A DNA stretch of 5,541 nt from Phycisphaerales bacterium (lineage in GTDB: Bacteria > Planctomycetota > Phycisphaerae > Phycisphaerales > SM1A02), in the NCBI GenBank assembly GCA_020427625.1, contig JAGQOI010000347.1:1-5541 (forward strand). The letters run 5' to 3'. Positions 3,968-5,541 of the stretch are shown piece by piece. Under the pieces are notes generated by a model. It was not told where the DNA came from. It worked only from the letters and a program-made list of their open reading frames with translations, and did no database searches. A program made the translations under genes and the position numbers. Within the stretch, counting starts at the first letter, position 1, and every line of letters begins with the position of its first letter.

Positions 3968-5541
3968 TCACCAGTTCCGCATCGGGATCGGCACGCCCTG
4001 GTCGTCGGCGCAGCGCTGGGCGATCTCGTATCCGGCGTCGGCGTGACGGAAGATGCCCATCATCGGGTCGTTCGTTAGCACCCGTTCGATCCGGGCCGCC
4101 GCGGCATCGGTGCCGTCGCAGACCACGACCTGTCCGGCGTGCTGCGAGAAGCCGATGCCGACGCCGCCGCCGTGATGGAAGCTCACCCACGACGCGCCGC
4201 TGGCGATGTTCACCGCGAAGTTGAGCAGCGGCCAGTCGCTCACCGCGTCCGTGCCGTCGAGCATGCCCTCGGTCTCGCGGTTCGGCGACGCGACCGAGCC
4301 GCAGTCGAGGTGGTCGCGTCCGATGACGATCGGTGCGCCGACGGCGCCGTCGCGGACGAGGTCGTTGAACACGCGTCCGGCCTTGTCGCGCTCGCCGAGG
4401 CCGAGCCAGCAGATGCGGCACGGCAGGCCCTGGAACGCGACGCGCTCCTGGGCCATGCGGATCCAGCGGTGCAGCGACTCGTCGTGCGGGAACAGTTTCA
4501 GGATCGCCTCGTCCGTCGTGCGGATGTCGGCCGGGTCGCCGGACAGCGCGCACCACCGGAACGGGCCGCGCCCGACGCAGAACTGCGGACGGATGTACGC
4601 CGGGACGAATCCGGGGAACGCGAATGCGTCGCCGAAGCCGTTGTCGAAGGCGCGCTGGCGGATGTTGTTGCCGTAGTCGAACGTCTTCGCGCCGCGGCCC
4701 TGGAGTTCGACCATGAGTTCGACGTGGCGCGTCATCGAGTCGATCGACCGGCGCACGTAGTCCTTCGGATCGCGCTCGCGCAGGTCGTCCGCCTGCTCGC
4801 GGGTCAGACCCTGCGGGTAGTACCCGGCCAGCGGATCGTGCGCCGACGTCTGGTCGGTGAGCGTGTCCGGCACGATGTTCCGGTCGACGAGCGCCTCAAG
4901 GAGATCCACCGCGTTGCCGAGCCACCCGATCGACACCGCCTCGCCCGCCGCCTTCGCCGCGACCGCCCGCGCGATCGCGCCGTCCAGGTCGCGGTGGATC
5001 TCGTCGAGGTAGCGGTCGTGCACGCGCTTCTCCAGGCGCTCGATGCAGACGTCGGCGATGAGGCACGTGCCCTCGTTCATCGTCACCGACAGCGGCTGCG
5101 CGCCGCCCATCCCGCCGCACCCGGCGGTCACCGACAGCGTGCCCTTGAGCGTGCCCCCGAAGTGCTGACGGGCGCACTCGGCGAAGGTCTCGTACGTGCC
5201 CTGCAGGATGCCCTGCGTGCCGATGTAGATCCACGACCCGGCCGTCATCTGGCCGTACATGATGAGGCCCTTCGCGGCGAGATCGTCGAAGTGCTCCTGC
5301 GTCGCCCAGTGCGGAACGAGGTTCGAGTTCGCGATCATCACGCGCGGCGAATCGACGGTGGTCCGCACGATGCCGACCGGTTTGCCCGACTGCACGAGCA
5401 GGGTCTGGTCCGGCTCGAGGGCGCGCAGCGCCGCGATGATCGCGTCGTACGCCGCCCACGATCGCGCCGCCTGCCCGCGTCCGCCGTAGACGACGAGATC
5501 TTCGGGGCGCTCGGCGACCTCGGGATCGAGGTTGTTCATGA
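3968..5541 (-). CDS. hutU: Urocanate hydratase (urocanase), 5' end outside the window
   Basis: This is the NAD+-dependent cytosolic enzyme that hydrates urocanate to 4-imidazolone-5-propionate, the second step of histidine degradation. The visible 523 residues begin at MNNLDPEVAE, which in other urocanases is internal. The two bases left at the edge fit a Leu CTC codon, as in the common LMNNLDPE. A constant offset of 33 from Pseudomonas numbering holds throughout, so about 33 residues are missing and the full length is near 556. NAD-contact motifs are intact: YGG (18-20), Gln97, GMG (143-145), Arg168, NA (209-210), QTSAH (230-234), Tyr289 and Gly459. The active-site Cys is Cys377 in FQGLPCRICW (Cys410 in Pseudomonas). 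Small deviations: Asp163 where Glu is usual, Cys141 in the TAGLGGMGG motif, and Thr61 where THxDAPRV usually has His. It ends with a TGA at 3970-3968. It should act with HutI, encoded 2.65 kb downstream on the same strand. Confidence 0.97.
   Translation of the reverse strand, partial: MNNLDPEVAERPEDLVVYGGRGQAARSWAAYDAIIAALRALEPDQTLLVQSGKPVGIVRTTVDSPRVMIANSNLVPHWATQEHFDDLAAKGLIMYGQMTAGSWIYIGTQGILQGTYETFAECARQHFGGTLKGTLSVTAGCGGMGGAQPLSVTMNEGTCLIADVCIERLEKRVHDRYLDEIHRDLDGAIARAVAAKAAGEAVSIGWLGNAVDLLEALVDRNIVPDTLTDQTSAHDPLAGYYPQGLTREQADDLRERDPKDYVRRSIDSMTRHVELMVELQGRGAKTFDYGNNIRQRAFDNGFGDAFAFPGFVPAYIRPQFCVGRGPFRWCALSGDPADIRTTDEAILKLFPHDESLHRWIRMAQERVAFQGLPCRICWLGLGERDKAGRVFNDLVRDGAVGAPIVIGRDHLDCGSVASPNRETEGMLDGTDAVSDWPLLNFAVNIASGASWVSFHHGGGVGIGFSQHAGQVVVCDGTDAAAARIERVLTNDPMMGIFRHADAGYEIAQRCADDQGVPIPMRNW

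Noticed and set aside
2518..4224. A 568-codon plus-strand open frame opposite the channel, sulfotransferase and hutU
   Set aside because: It overlaps four real genes, encodes Arg-rich sequence without motifs, and is explained by the scarcity of stop codons in high-GC DNA.
3600..4556. A 318-codon minus-strand frame spanning the hutU-sulfotransferase junction
   Set aside because: It is out of frame with both confirmed genes and its product is Arg/Ala/Pro-rich noise.
5537..5539. Treating the ATG at 5539 as the true hutU start
   Set aside because: MNNLDPEVAE is internal in urocanases, and about 33 conserved N-terminal residues should lie beyond the edge.
1..5541. CRISPR array, tRNA/rRNA genes, insertion sequence, toxin-antitoxin pair or phage genes
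   Set aside because: I saw no regularly spaced repeats, cloverleaf, transposase, terminal inverted repeats or matching protein motifs.

Overview
This is a high-GC bacterial window with dense coding. It has six supportable protein genes: five on the minus strand and one (a STAS-domain gene) on the plus strand. The lineage cannot be fixed from sequence alone. The GC-rich codon use, a hut locus mixed with unrelated genes and the divergent HutI are compatible with a planctomycete of the Phycisphaerae type, or another high-GC environmental bacterium. That is an impression, not a demonstrated assignment.

Layout from left to right. Positions 1-87 are non-coding or hold the very start of a neighbouring minus-strand gene. 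Positions 88-1314 (-) encode hutI, imidazolonepropionase. Positions 1315-1490 are a divergent intergenic region with a recognisable promoter for hutI, a perfect 13-bp palindrome and an 11-bp tandem duplication. Positions 1491-1886 (+) encode a single STAS-domain protein of the anti-sigma-factor-antagonist type. It converges, with a 12-bp gap, on a minus-strand cluster: a sulfotransferase (3882-2986), a 72-residue unknown protein (2976-2758) and a six-transmembrane voltage-gated K+ channel with a C-terminal zinc ribbon (2735-1899). Upstream of the cluster on the same strand is hutU, urocanate hydratase (stop at 3968). It runs off the right edge and lacks only about 33 N-terminal residues.

HutU and HutI catalyse consecutive steps of histidine degradation (urocanate to imidazolonepropionate to N-formimino-glutamate). 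Here they are separated by about 2.65 kb of apparently unrelated genes, and neither the histidase (hutH) nor the last-step hydrolase is in the window. The sulfotransferase, small protein and channel look like one transcription unit with tight junctions. The Shine-Dalgarno sequence of the small gene overlaps the sulfotransferase stop codon.

Most of the window is conventional metabolic and accessory sequence. The points most worth a second look are an Asp-to-Asn change at the expected fourth metal-ligand position of HutI, the zinc-ribbon tail on the K+ channel, the sulfotransferase/small protein/channel cluster inside a split hut locus, and the symmetric elements in the hutI-STAS intergenic region. 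I found no RNA genes, CRISPR array, insertion sequence or clear sign of a novel defence or mobile system.
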